Assembly (NCBI GenBank): GCA_016789105.1
Contig: JAEURN010000004.1
Location: 310,001-374,000 of the forward strand
Direction: 5' to 3'
Length of the DNA stretch: 64,000 nucleotides
DNA from: Armatimonadota bacterium
GTDB taxonomy: Bacteria; Armatimonadota; Fimbriimonadia; Fimbriimonadales; Fimbriimonadaceae
In this document: piece by piece, positions 1 to 8,016 of the stretch
Position numbering within the stretch: the stretch's first letter is position 1
Layout: the number at the start of each line of letters is the position of its first letter
Notes under the pieces: generated by a model
What the model saw: the letters and a program-made list of their open reading frames with translations, nothing else
Told to the model about the DNA's origin: nothing
The model's database searches: none
Position numbers and translations under genes: made by a program

Positions 1-390
1 CGTACCGGTGTAGACGTTGCGGATTTGACCGTCGATAGCCGTCATTTGGTAGTTCTTGCGGTACGGGTTGGTGGCGTTGACCGGGGTGGCGTTCATGAAC
101 GACAGCCAAGCGGCGTTGGTGGAGCGGAGGTCGCCCGGAACGTCGTGGTAGTAGTTCAAGCACCAACCGGTTGCGCAGCCAGCATAGTAGCCGTAACCTT
201 GCGGGAACAGGTCGTCGTAGTCGCTGAGGTAGATGACGGTCGCCGTCCCCATTTGCTTGATTTCAGCCAAGCTCTTCGCTTTCTTTGCAGCCACTTTGGC
301 TTGAGCGAAAACGGGGAACAAGATGGCGGCCAGGATTGCGATGATGGCAATGACCACCAGCAGTTCAATCAATGTAAAGGCACGCTTCAT
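1..390 (-). CDS. Type IV pilin-like protein (prepilin N-terminal methylation motif), 3' end cut by window edge
   Basis: The reading frame begins at the ATG complementary to 388-390 and stays open for 130 codons to the window edge, so the C-terminus is missing. A strong Shine-Dalgarno (GGAGGAAGG) lies about 8 bases upstream. The N-terminus reads [13 protein letters not shown], a class III signal peptide followed by one hydrophobic helix, then [17 protein letters not shown] and the segment MGTATVIYLSDYDDLFP shared with the other prepilins of this window. Family knowledge: such proteins are inserted in the inner membrane, cleaved before Phe by a prepilin peptidase and assembled into pilus- or type II secretion-like filaments, or remain as minor pseudopilins. 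The residue before the cleavage site is Ala rather than the usual Gly. Whether a lipoprotein gene follows, as for four other copies here, cannot be seen. Confidence 0.9.
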   Translation of the reverse strand, partial: MKRAFTLIELLVVIAIIAILAAILFPVFAQAKVAAKKAKSLAEIKQMGTATVIYLSDYDDLFPQGYGYYAGCATGWCLNYYHDVPGDLRSTNAAWLSFMNATPVNATNPYRKNYQMTAIDGQIRNVYTGT

Positions 391-432
391 AAGTTCTTCC
401 TTCCTCCATGAAAGGTTCGTGGAGTTGAAGTG

Positions 433-462
433 AGTATATGCCAAGGAACAGCCGGAATCCAA
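433..462 (-). promoter_or_regulatory. Putative sigma70-like promoter of the truncated prepilin gene
   Basis: On the minus strand TTGGAT (complement of 457-462) and TATACT (complement of 433-438) are separated by 18 bases, about 43 bases before the start codon at 390. The match is by eye only; no transcription data are available. Confidence 0.4.
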
Positions 463-550
463 GGATTTTTTAGAATAGGGAACAGAAAATCCAGGTTCAC
501 CGCAGGTCTGGGCTAGGACCTTAGGAATTCAAGATAGGTCTTTAGACCTA

Positions 551-1855
551 TTAGGAGAGTAGGCCGGCTCTCTGGGCAAAATCCAAGGCGTGCGGATTGA
601 CGATGAGGTCGCGTTCGTTAACCGGCCTGGTGAGGGAAAGCCCGGCCAAGGTGCGGCACCGGGACAGTGCAACATACACTTGGCCGTGGCTGAATGCGGG
701 CCTGTCCAGGTCGATATGGATCCGGTCGAACGTGAGCCCCTGTGATTTGTGGATCGTCACCGCCCACGCCAGTTTGAGAGGGAGCTGAGTGAAACTGCCG
801 ATGGGTTCGGTCACGATTTGGTTCCGGAGCCGATCCCAGCCGTAGCGGCTCTTCTCCCAAACCTCAGGATTGACTTCTACGACGGCCCCTCCTTCATCGA
901 GTTGGACTTGGGCGGAAAATTCGTCGGTCCCGACCACGGTTCCCAATGATCCGTTGACCCACTCTTTGCCATTTTTGACGAACATCACCCGGGCCCCAGG
1001 TTTCAGCCGCAAGTTTTCATCGGCTGGGAGTTCACGCCCAAAGTTGCCCTCGACCTTGGCGGGATAGTGCCTCTCGGGGTAGGGCAGTTCCATCAGGTGC
1101 CGGTTGTTGATTAGGTTGGCGCGGGCATTGGTAACGGTGAGGGTCAAGGTTGCTCCTTCGGCAGGTTCGCCGACCCTCTCGTTGATTAGATGGACTTCTT
1201 GCGGGTCGCCAGACCGGATTTGGTCAAGGATGTAGAGGAAATCCGGGTCGTTGGCTTGCCGATGGACTGTTTTGAGTTCGATGACGTCGATTCCGACATC
1301 TTTGACTACCCTGGAATCAAAGAAGAACGGGCTGTTGAAATGGTGGGCCAGGAATTCTTGTTCGGCCGGTCCCCCGACCACCGGTTCCAGTTGCCAGATG
1401 TCTCCAAAGGCCACGATCGGCACGCCGCCGAACGCGTATCCCGATTTCCGGTTCCGCATCAAGGAGAGGTGGATGGCGTCCATCAGGTCGGCGCGCACCA
1501 TGCTCACCTCGTCCAAAAAGACCATTTGGAGGCTGTTGATGAGACGGCTTTTGGGTTGGCCGCCCCGGAACACAGGAATCTCGGCCGTTTCCGGATCCAT
1601 GGGCCCCAGGGGAAAGTTGAAGAAGCTGTGGATGGTTTGGCCGCCGGCATTGAGGGCAGCGATGCCGGTCGGGGCTAGGGTGACGCCCTTGAGCTGGAGG
1701 TTGGCCCGGAGGTGCCGGAGCAGGGTGGATTTGCCGGTTCCCGCCCGCCCTGTGACAAAGACCAGCCTCCCACCGACGAGCGACCCTTCGATTTGGCGGT
1801 AGGCGGAAAGCTGTTCTTCTGAAAGTTGGATTTCTCCCGGGAGGATGGGGGACAT
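551..1855 (-). CDS. PIF1/RecD2-like ATP-dependent DNA helicase
   Basis: A 434-residue superfamily 1B helicase. The Walker A motif GRAGTGKSTLL lies near residue 35, Walker B LDEVSMV near residue 115, and the C-terminal UvrD/RecD-type block WAVTIHKSQGLTFD followed by VYVALSRCRTL (motifs V-VI) is complete. Family members unwind DNA 5' to 3' and act in recombination and repair; the cellular substrate here is unknown. An upstream extension of the frame would overlap the TMEM175-like gene by 92 bases, so I place the start at the ATG at 1853-1855 (MSPILPGEI), leaving 13 bases after the upstream stop. It is the last gene of the minus-strand run 6573-551. The function as a helicase is secure; the specific PIF1 label is based on motif order. 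Confidence 0.88.
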   Translation of the reverse strand: MSPILPGEIQLSEEQLSAYRQIEGSLVGGRLVFVTGRAGTGKSTLLRHLRANLQLKGVTLAPTGIAALNAGGQTIHSFFNFPLGPMDPETAEIPVFRGGQPKSRLINSLQMVFLDEVSMVRADLMDAIHLSLMRNRKSGYAFGGVPIVAFGDIWQLEPVVGGPAEQEFLAHHFNSPFFFDSRVVKDVGIDVIELKTVHRQANDPDFLYILDQIRSGDPQEVHLINERVGEPAEGATLTLTVTNARANLINNRHLMELPYPERHYPAKVEGNFGRELPADENLRLKPGARVMFVKNGKEWVNGSLGTVVGTDEFSAQVQLDEGGAVVEVNPEVWEKSRYGWDRLRNQIVTEPIGSFTQLPLKLAWAVTIHKSQGLTFDRIHIDLDRPAFSHGQVYVALSRCRTLAGLSLTRPVNERDLIVNPHALDFAQRAGLLS

Positions 1856-1868
1856 CGGCTGGGCCAGG

Positions 1869-2471
1869 TTACTCGGTACCCGGGGTGTGGCCGCCTTGCT
1901 GGGCCAGCCATTTTTCGATGCGTTGGTCGTGGACAAACCAAATGATCGCCACAGCGACATAGACCGCCATTGCCAACCATTGGTTGTAGAACCCGATCGC
2001 GATCCCCAAGACGTAGAGGGTCAGGGACGCTTTTCCCTTCCAATCGTTGCCGACCGCCCGCTTCAGTTCAGAATCTGCCCCTTGTGAGCGGATGATGGTG
2101 TTTTGGAGCTTGAAATAGGCTAGGGCCGAGAGCAGGAGGTTGAAGCCATAAAGGGCCGAAGGGACTTTGGCGAATCCGTTTTCACCAAGCCACCCGGTTG
2201 TGAACGGCACCAGAGAGAGCCAAAACAGCAACCTCATGTTGGCCCACATGATCCTGCCATCGACCTGTTTGACGGCATGCATCATGTGGTGGTGGTTGTT
2301 CCAATAGATGGCCAGGTAGGCAAAGCTCAAGGTGTACGAGAGGAAGGTGGGCAACACCGGGGAGAGGGCCGCCCATGTTGCTTCGTGGGGGACTTTCATC
2401 TCGAGCACCATGATGGTGATGAGGATGGCCAAGACCCCGTCTGAAAAGGCTTCGAGGCGGTTGCGCGTCAC
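1869..2471 (-). CDS. TMEM175/DUF1211 family membrane protein (probable potassium channel)
   Basis: The 200-residue protein starts with RLEAFSDGVLAIL, the family signature RxxxFSDxV in the first transmembrane helix, followed by ITIMVLEMKVP, and has several further hydrophobic helices. Bacterial TMEM175 homologues form tetrameric potassium-permeable channels without the usual TVGYG filter. The only workable start is GTG at 2469-2471, which is preceded by TAA-GGA; the purine-rich AAGGA abuts the start with no spacer, which is unusual and suggests translation coupled to the upstream permease, whose stop is 21 bases before. It probably belongs to the same operon as the transporter, but a functional link is only inferred. 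Confidence 0.85.
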   Translation of the reverse strand: MTRNRLEAFSDGVLAILITIMVLEMKVPHEATWAALSPVLPTFLSYTLSFAYLAIYWNNHHHMMHAVKQVDGRIMWANMRLLFWLSLVPFTTGWLGENGFAKVPSALYGFNLLLSALAYFKLQNTIIRSQGADSELKRAVGNDWKGKASLTLYVLGIAIGFYNQWLAMAVYVAVAIIWFVHDQRIEKWLAQQGGHTPGTE

Positions 2472-2492
2472 TCCTTAATTGTGGCTTGCGGC

Positions 2493-3572
2493 TTACGCCA
2501 CGTGCTTGCTGAAACGCGAAGTCGCCAGGGTTAACAGGCCGGCCGCCAAAAGTGTCGTGGCCAAAACAGAAGGCCACACCTCGCCAAACCCGGCCCCCCG
2601 GACGATCACACCGCGGAGGATCACCAACTCGTGGGTGAGGGGCAAGAAGTTGCTGACGATGCTGAAGAACCCGGGGAGGGTGTCGCGGGGGAACACAAAC
2701 CCCGAAAGCAGAAAATTGGGAATGAGGGTGAACGTGCTGAGTTGCAAAGCTTGGGCTTGGGTTTGGGCTACGGCAGAGATAAAGAGCCCCAGGCTCAAGG
2801 AAGCGACGATGAACGGGATCGTCATTAGGACGAGCAGGGCAAAGTTGCCCGCCACGCGCATATCGAACAAGAGCCAACCCAATCCCATGATCAAAAACAT
2901 CTCGACGATGGAGAGAAGAAAGAACGGAGCGACCTTGCCCAGCACCAACCCCATTTTGCCGATGGGGGAGACCATGAGCTGTTCAAACGAGCCCTGTTCC
3001 CGCTCGCGGACGATGCTGCCCGAAGTCAGCGATGTGAGCACGAGTTGCAGGATGAGCCCGATGATGCCGGGGATCATGAACACCGAGGTCTTGGATGTCG
3101 GGTTGAACAGCACGTTTGTGCGGGCCTCGACAAGGGGTTGGGCCGCTCCGCCCACCTGGAAAGCCGTCCGGGCAGGGCCGGAAACTTGGGAATCCGAACC
3201 GTCGAGCAGCACGCCGACCTGGGCGCTTTCATGGGCGGCGACTTTCCGCGCAAAGTCGGGCGGGATGATGACGGCAACCCGGGCGGTGTTCGCTTTGAGC
3301 ATCGAAATCGCCTGTTCTTTGTTGTCGGCCCGGTAGTTGAAATCCAGGTATTGGGTGGCGTGGAGCTTGTCGACGTATTCCCTCGATTCGGCCGTCCGGT
3401 CGTAATCGACCAAAACGGTGCTGATGTGCCGGACATTGAGGTCGATGGCATACCCATACATGCAGACCTGAAAAATGGGCAAAACGACGGCGAGGATGAG
3501 GCTGCCCCGGTCGCGGATGAGGTGCTTGAACTCCTTGAGGGCAACGGGGAGGAATCCGCGGAATGTGTTCAT
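2493..3572 (-). CDS. ABC-2 type transporter permease (YbhR/YbhS-like)
   Basis: A 359-residue inner-membrane permease. It has one N-terminal hydrophobic segment (LILAVVLPIFQVCMYGYAI), a periplasmic domain of about 150 residues with the DYDRTAES region, then five closely spaced helices beginning near GIIGLILQLVLTSL and containing the conserved EREQGSFEQLMVSPI element typical of ABC2_membrane_3 proteins. The start ATG overlaps the upstream ATPase stop in ATGA, so translation is coupled. With the ATPase and HlyD-type adaptor it would form a tripartite exporter for drugs or other hydrophobic compounds. The E. coli ybhGFSR set has two permeases; only one is seen here, so a homodimer is likely. Confidence 0.92.
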   Translation of the reverse strand: MNTFRGFLPVALKEFKHLIRDRGSLILAVVLPIFQVCMYGYAIDLNVRHISTVLVDYDRTAESREYVDKLHATQYLDFNYRADNKEQAISMLKANTARVAVIIPPDFARKVAAHESAQVGVLLDGSDSQVSGPARTAFQVGGAAQPLVEARTNVLFNPTSKTSVFMIPGIIGLILQLVLTSLTSGSIVREREQGSFEQLMVSPIGKMGLVLGKVAPFFLLSIVEMFLIMGLGWLLFDMRVAGNFALLVLMTIPFIVASLSLGLFISAVAQTQAQALQLSTFTLIPNFLLSGFVFPRDTLPGFFSIVSNFLPLTHELVILRGVIVRGAGFGEVWPSVLATTLLAAGLLTLATSRFSKHVA

Positions 3573-4525
3573 TTTTGCGCTCGTTCGTAGTTCCGGGTCA
3601 AGGTAACGAAGACGTCTTCCAACGAAGGTTCGATCGGACGGGTATTGACCGGCCCGATTCCGGCCTTTTCCGCGACGGCGACGATGTCTTGGTCGCTGAC
3701 CGATTCCGGTACCAAGAGGTGGATTTCGGACTCGACCAAGGTGGCGTCCAAAGCGAACTTTTGATTCCGGATGGCCGCGAGCCCGACGGCGGGGGTGGGC
3801 ACGGCGAGGGCGACCCGTCTCGTCCCGGCGGGGGAAACTTCGGGAATTTGTTTAAGTTCTGGCGGCGAACCTCTCACCATCAGTTTTGAAAGATAGATGT
3901 ACGCGATGTCGTCGCACCGTTCCGCCTCATCCATGTAGTGCGTTGTGACAAACAGAGTTTTGCCTTGGCCGGCGAGGTCAAAGAGCAGATCCCAAAGGTC
4001 TCGCCGCGCGACGGGGTCGATGCCCGCAGTGGGTTCGTCGAGGAAAATGAGCTGGGGTTCGTGGATCAGGGCGGCAGCGAGCGCAAGGCGTTGCTTCCAC
4101 CCGCCCGAAAGTTGGCCGGCCCGGCGGTCGGTGTAGGGGCCGATCTGGGTGAGTTCGGTGACGGCGGCCTTCCGCTCTTTCAGCCGTTGGCCCCGGAGCC
4201 CGTAGACCCCTCCGAAAAACTCGAGGTTCTCGTCAACGGTCAGATCCTTGTAAAGGGAAAAGGCCTGCGACATGTAGCCGATGGTCTCCTTGATCTTTTC
4301 CGGCTCCTGGTTGACGTCGAAACCATTGACGACTGCGGTTCCCCTTGTGGGGGAGAGGAGTCCGGCCAGCATGCGGATGCAGGTGGATTTTCCCGACCCG
4401 TTGGGGCCCAGGAATCCGAAAATGCTCCCCTTTTTAACCTCGATGTTCAATTGATCCACCGCCGTGAACGTGCCGAACTGCTTGGTCAGACCTTCAGTCC
4501 TGATGGCACTATCGCTACTTGGCAC
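3569..4525 (-). CDS. ABC transporter ATP-binding protein (YbhF-like)
   Basis: A 318-residue ABC ATPase: Walker A GPNGSGKSTCI, Q-loop MSQAFSLYKDL, signature LSGGWKQRL, Walker B LIFLDEPTAGID, switch His in VTTHYMDEAERCD, then a C-terminal regulatory part ending in LEDVFVTL as in DrrA/YbhF-type exporters. The frame is open further upstream but that part overlaps the adaptor gene. I choose the GTG at 4523-4525, which has GGGAG five bases upstream and overlaps the adaptor stop by 11 bases. The ATP-binding residues are intact, so the transporter could still work if the adaptor is restored or dispensable. It pairs with the permease through an ATGA overlap. Confidence 0.92.
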   Translation of the reverse strand: MPSSDSAIRTEGLTKQFGTFTAVDQLNIEVKKGSIFGFLGPNGSGKSTCIRMLAGLLSPTRGTAVVNGFDVNQEPEKIKETIGYMSQAFSLYKDLTVDENLEFFGGVYGLRGQRLKERKAAVTELTQIGPYTDRRAGQLSGGWKQRLALAAALIHEPQLIFLDEPTAGIDPVARRDLWDLLFDLAGQGKTLFVTTHYMDEAERCDDIAYIYLSKLMVRGSPPELKQIPEVSPAGTRRVALAVPTPAVGLAAIRNQKFALDATLVESEIHLLVPESVSDQDIVAVAEKAGIGPVNTRPIEPSLEDVFVTLTRNYERAQK

Positions 4526-5960
4526 GGAACTCCCGGACGGTGGCGGCCATGCCGGCTTTAACCCGAGGGTCGGGCTTTGCCAACCGCAGCCGGATGGCAA
4601 AAACCTGCTTCCCGCGCTCCTCGGCTGATTGCAAATTGGCTGGTGTGAATTCCCCTTGCGTTGCAATGGATTCGACTTCGGCCCGTACATCTCCCTCAAT
4701 ACCGTCGATGGTCAGGATGGCCGGGGTGCCGATTTGGATATCGGCAAGTTTGTTTTCTGGAACATAAACTCTGAGCCAGATATCTGAGGGGTCGCTGAAC
4801 CGAACGACGGGAGTTCCAGCCGCGACCAACTCCCCTTCGGCAACCAGGTGCCGGTCGACAACGCCGTCCCTGGGGGCGACGACCGTCCGGTCCTCGATCT
4901 TTTCGGCCGAGGCCTTGGCGTTGAGTTCCGTGGCATGGGCGGCTGCCTTGGCCGCGGCAACCTCCTGGGGTCGCGATCCGTTTTTGAGGCTGGCGAGGAT
5001 GGCTTGGGCTTGTCGCAGCCGGGCGCGGGCGGCCGCAATGTCTTCGGGCCGCGATCCTGATTGGAGGAGTTGGAGATTAGCTTCGGCAGTCCCAAGGTCG
5101 GCTTGGGCCTGACGGATCTGCTCTGGTCTGGTGCCGGCCGCCAAGGATTCATATTGTGCCTTGGCTTGTTCAAAACCCAGTCGGGATTGGGCCAGCTCCT
5201 CGGGCGGGGTTCGGAGGTTATCCAAGGCTTGGCGGGCTTGCTCCGCCTGGAGTGCGGCCGTTCTTGCCCGGGTGTGGTCGGCTTCGTTCTGGGCTCCCGA
5301 GATGACTCCCTTGTCGTAGAGTGCCTGGGATCGGTCGGCATCGCGTTGGGCTTGGTCGGCTTGGTTCTTTGCCGCATCATAGGCGGCTTGGGCTTGGTTC
5401 CGTTGCTCGGCAGTGGGACCCCTTTGAGCCGCTTCGTAAACGGCCTGGGCCCGGAGCATGGCGGCCCGGGCGGCTTCCAAATCCTGGGCTCGGGGGCCGT
5501 TCCGGAGTTCTTGTAGCCGGGCGGCGGCCCGGTTGCGGGCCTCTCGGGCGGCGGCGATTTCTTCCTTCCGGGGGCCGCGCTCCAAGGAGTTCAGAACCGC
5601 CTAGGCCTCGGCGACCACGGCTGTTTGTCGCGTGATTTCCTCGGGCCTCGGCCCGGCTTCGGTCAACGACGCTTGGGCCCGCGAGGAATCGGCTTGGGCT
5701 TCGGCGGCATCGGCTTGGGCTTGGTCTGGCCCGGCGTCGATGACGGCAATCGGCGTCCCTGCTTTAACGAACTGCCCTTCTTCAACGAGCCATGCCTTGA
5801 CCCGTCCTCCGACCCGGGAGCTGAGGGTGGCAGGCTGGGCTTCCCAGACTCCAGAGAGGCTGGCGTGGTTGGCCGACCGAACCCGGTCCAGCCAGATCCC
5901 GCCCCCGGCGAGGGCGGCAATGACGACAAGGGGGATAAGGCGTTTGGGATTAAAGGCCAT
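4515..5960 (-). pseudogene. HlyD-family membrane fusion protein (YbhG-like) interrupted by in-frame TAG
   Basis: The frame from ATG at 5958-5960 (MAFNPKRLIPLVVIAALAG, one membrane anchor) to the stop at 4515 is one continuous 482-codon reading frame except for a TAG at 5601-5603, after residue 119. Both halves are clearly one protein: the first has the biotinyl-lipoyl half-motif SRVGGRVKAWLVEEGQFVKAG and the start of the alpha-helical hairpin. The second has the rest of a very long Ala/Gln/Arg-rich coiled coil, the second lipoyl half APRDGVVDRHLVAEGELV and the beta-barrel. A single C-to-T change (CAG to TAG, giving AEAQAVL) explains it. It overlaps the TetR stop by 11 bases. It may be a true nonsense mutation, a sequence error or, less likely, read-through. 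Confidence 0.85.
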
Positions 5961-6573
5961 AGGCTGGGTTTTGGGTGGTCGGGCCCGATAGGGCAAGGAG
6001 GTTGGCCAGGAATTCTTCTTCACTCTCTGTTGAGGTCATCGGGCAGGCCATGATGCGCTCATAAACGTTGCGGAAGCGGAAAAATCCGTCCACGGCGGTC
6101 ATGAGGATGACGACGTACTTGTCAGGCTCCAAGCCGGGTGGCGATTGGAACCGCTCGGGTTGCGAGCGGATGACCTCCCGCACCTTTTTGGCCCGTTTGG
6201 CAATTTCGGGGTTTGGCTCCCGGTTTTCGAGCGACATCCAGCCCATGAGCCGCACAAGGTCGGGGTTTTGCTGGAGGGTGTGGAACTTGGCCCTGACGAG
6301 ATCGAGGATGGTGACGGAGGGGTCGCCGTCGATGATGGCCTGGGCAACCTGGTGGATCAACTGACCTTTGGCCTGGAAAACGCCATTCCAAAGCCCCTCC
6401 TTTGATTCGAAATGGTAGAGCACCAACGATTTTGGGACTCCGGCCGCCTGGGCGATGCGGTTGAGCGAGGTTGCGGCAAACCCGGATTCGGCAAAGAGCT
6501 TGGTTGCCGAATTGAGGATAGCCAACCGGGTGGCGGCCGGGTCGAGAGCGGGCTTTGTCCGTGTTGACCGCAC
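5950..6573 (-). CDS. TetR/AcrR-family transcriptional regulator
   Basis: About 207 residues if started at the GTG at 6571-6573. The N-terminal helix-turn-helix is clear: LAILNSATKLFAESGF, then TSLNRIAQAAGVPKSLVLYHFESKEGLW. The C-terminal ligand domain is generic. The order TetR, HlyD adaptor, ABC ATPase, ABC-2 permease matches E. coli cecR(ybiH)-ybhGFSR, where the TetR protein represses its own exporter operon. Two perfect palindromes upstream of and overlapping the start (6564-6600) are the expected autoregulatory operators. No Shine-Dalgarno is seen before the GTG; a TTG two codons upstream, also inside the operator, is an alternative, and a leaderless transcript is possible. Confidence 0.88.
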   Translation of the reverse strand: MRSTRTKPALDPAATRLAILNSATKLFAESGFAATSLNRIAQAAGVPKSLVLYHFESKEGLWNGVFQAKGQLIHQVAQAIIDGDPSVTILDLVRAKFHTLQQNPDLVRLMGWMSLENREPNPEIAKRAKKVREVIRSQPERFQSPPGLEPDKYVVILMTAVDGFFRFRNVYERIMACPMTSTESEEEFLANLLALSGPTTQNPAYGL

Positions 6574-6600
6574 GGTCAATAGTTTGACCGATCGGTCAAA
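6564..6600. promoter_or_regulatory. Tandem palindromic operators, probable TetR-family binding sites
   Basis: Two near-identical palindromes, TTGACCGCACGGTCAA (6564-6579) and TTTGACCGATCGGTCAAA (6583-6600), share the half-site TTGACCG/CGGTCAA. Their centres are exactly 20 bases apart, close to two helical turns, so both would face the same side of DNA. They sit between the divergent TetR gene and the beta-helix gene and overlap the proposed TetR start. Binding by the adjacent regulator is inferred from position and symmetry. Confidence 0.8.
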
Positions 6601-6639
6601 ACATGCCGGGACGTTTTCCCCGGCCCGGATTGTGCGTCT

Positions 6640-7824
6640 ATGGGAGTGATGGCAATCTCGATTCTCGCCGCTTTCCTGTTTGCATGGAACGGGGAATCTG
6701 CCGAGATCGGCTCGGCAGCAGAGATTTCCCGGGCGGTTGCCCAAACCGGCGTCTTTGATGGCGGCGGGAAGTCTTACCGCACGGGAGGGAAACCCTTGCG
6801 AATCGAGGGCAAGAGCGGTCTCCTTTCCAATTTCACCGTTGACGGCGAGATATGGCTCGGTTCTGCGACGTTCACCCTGCAGAACGTGAAGGCGAGGGGC
6901 ATCCGGCTCTCACGGGTTTCGGCGGCCAGGATCGAAGGGTGCGATCTCGAACTCCCGGGGGGCAGCCGGGGTCTGGAGGCTGGCCAAGGGGTCGGGATCT
7001 GGATTATCGGCAGCAGCAACGTCACTGTCAAGAACTGCTCTTTGACCGGATTCAGGATCGGGATCGAGGCGATGCCGGGGCACCCGTGGACGTTCAAAGA
7101 CAAGGCACGCGCGCGGGGGATCGACAGCTGGTGGAAAGACGGTGACCAGTTTGTGGGAGGGGTCAACATCAACGGGGGGCTGGAAAGCCACAACAAGCCG
7201 TTGACGGTGGTCGGGAACGGGACGAATTCGGTGGTATTCCGCCTGCAAACCGGTGAGAAGACACAATATGGCCGCGTTCCGTACAAGTTAGATTATTTGC
7301 CCCTAACACAAAACGCTTGGTATGCAACTGGGATGCGGAGCGTCCGGTGCACAGCGGAAATGGGGAACGACGTGACGCTGGTTTCCCCCGATGTGTGGCA
7401 AAAGGGCAAGACGTACTACCTCTACACTTACAATCCGGCCGAGGACTTGCGGAACCTTCAGGTTTTGGGCAACCGGTTCACCGATTGCCGGGTGGCGGGT
7501 GTTTCGTTTTATTACACCGCTGGGTTCAATGTTTCGGAAAATTTTGTGACCGGCACCACGGATGATTACGCGATCGGTTTTGAACAGTGCCGCAACGGCC
7601 TTGTCGAGCGGAACCTTGCGGGCACGCGGGCCAGCGACCAGCGGATGACGATCGGGATGATCGGCCACCAGTTCCACCATGTCTTTGCCGGGAACGGCTT
7701 GAAAATCTCCATGCAGGCGAATTGGCGTCCGTTTGTGGATGTGGTGAACCGAACCGGGCCGATCGACTGCCTGCAAAAATCGCCCTGGCAAGAGCCAGGG
7801 GCGGTGCCGCCTGGCGGCTATTAA
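6640..7824 (+). CDS. Secreted right-handed parallel beta-helix protein
   Basis: A 394-residue protein with a short hydrophobic N-terminus (MAISILAAFLFAWNGESAE) that fits a signal peptide. The body has irregular repeats of short beta strands with turn residues, such as VGIWIIGSSNVTVKNCSLTGF and FNVSENFVTGTTDDYAIGFE, typical of pectate-lyase-like or NosD-like beta-helices that bind or cleave polysaccharides. No catalytic residues could be assigned. The start is either the ATG at 6640 or the one at 6649; GGGAG lies only two bases before the second. It is divergent from the TetR gene and shares the operator region, so it might be co-regulated, though nothing else ties it to the exporter. Confidence 0.7.
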   Translation: MGVMAISILAAFLFAWNGESAEIGSAAEISRAVAQTGVFDGGGKSYRTGGKPLRIEGKSGLLSNFTVDGEIWLGSATFTLQNVKARGIRLSRVSAARIEGCDLELPGGSRGLEAGQGVGIWIIGSSNVTVKNCSLTGFRIGIEAMPGHPWTFKDKARARGIDSWWKDGDQFVGGVNINGGLESHNKPLTVVGNGTNSVVFRLQTGEKTQYGRVPYKLDYLPLTQNAWYATGMRSVRCTAEMGNDVTLVSPDVWQKGKTYYLYTYNPAEDLRNLQVLGNRFTDCRVAGVSFYYTAGFNVSENFVTGTTDDYAIGFEQCRNGLVERNLAGTRASDQRMTIGMIGHQFHHVFAGNGLKISMQANWRPFVDVVNRTGPIDCLQKSPWQEPGAVPPGGY

Positions 7825-7829
7825 AACTT

Positions 7830-7905
7830 TGGCCCGGCCGAGAGGATTCGAACCTCCGACTTCTTCCTCCGGAGGGAAGCGCTCTATCCACTGAGCTACG
7901 GCCGG
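7830..7905 (-). tRNA. tRNA-Arg (anticodon CCG)
   Basis: Read on the minus strand it folds as a complete cloverleaf: a 7-bp acceptor stem CCGGCCG/CGGCCGG, TA then a 4-bp D stem GCTC/GAGC, an anticodon stem CTTCC/GGAAG with loop CTCCGGA (anticodon CCG at 7870-7872), a T arm with TTCGAAT, discriminator G and an encoded CCA (7830-7832). The anticodon reads CGG arginine codons. Confidence 0.97.
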
Positions 7906-7957
7906 CCGGAGATAGATTGTAGCCGAATCTTGTGACATCACCAGGGGCTTTAGCTTT

Positions 7958-8000
7958 CGGTTGCCGGCCGTTTTCGAGTTCAGTTCGGGCACGGCAACCG
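7958..8000 (-). repeat. Inverted repeat downstream of the PEP-CTERM gene, possible terminator
   Basis: CGGTTGCCG (7958-7966) and CGGCAACCG (7992-8000) form a perfect 9-bp stem around a 25-base loop, 17 bases after the stop of the minus-strand PEP-CTERM gene. No T-run follows on the minus strand, so a terminator role is weakly supported. Confidence 0.35.
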
Positions 8001-8016
8001 AGGCACTATCGGGATG

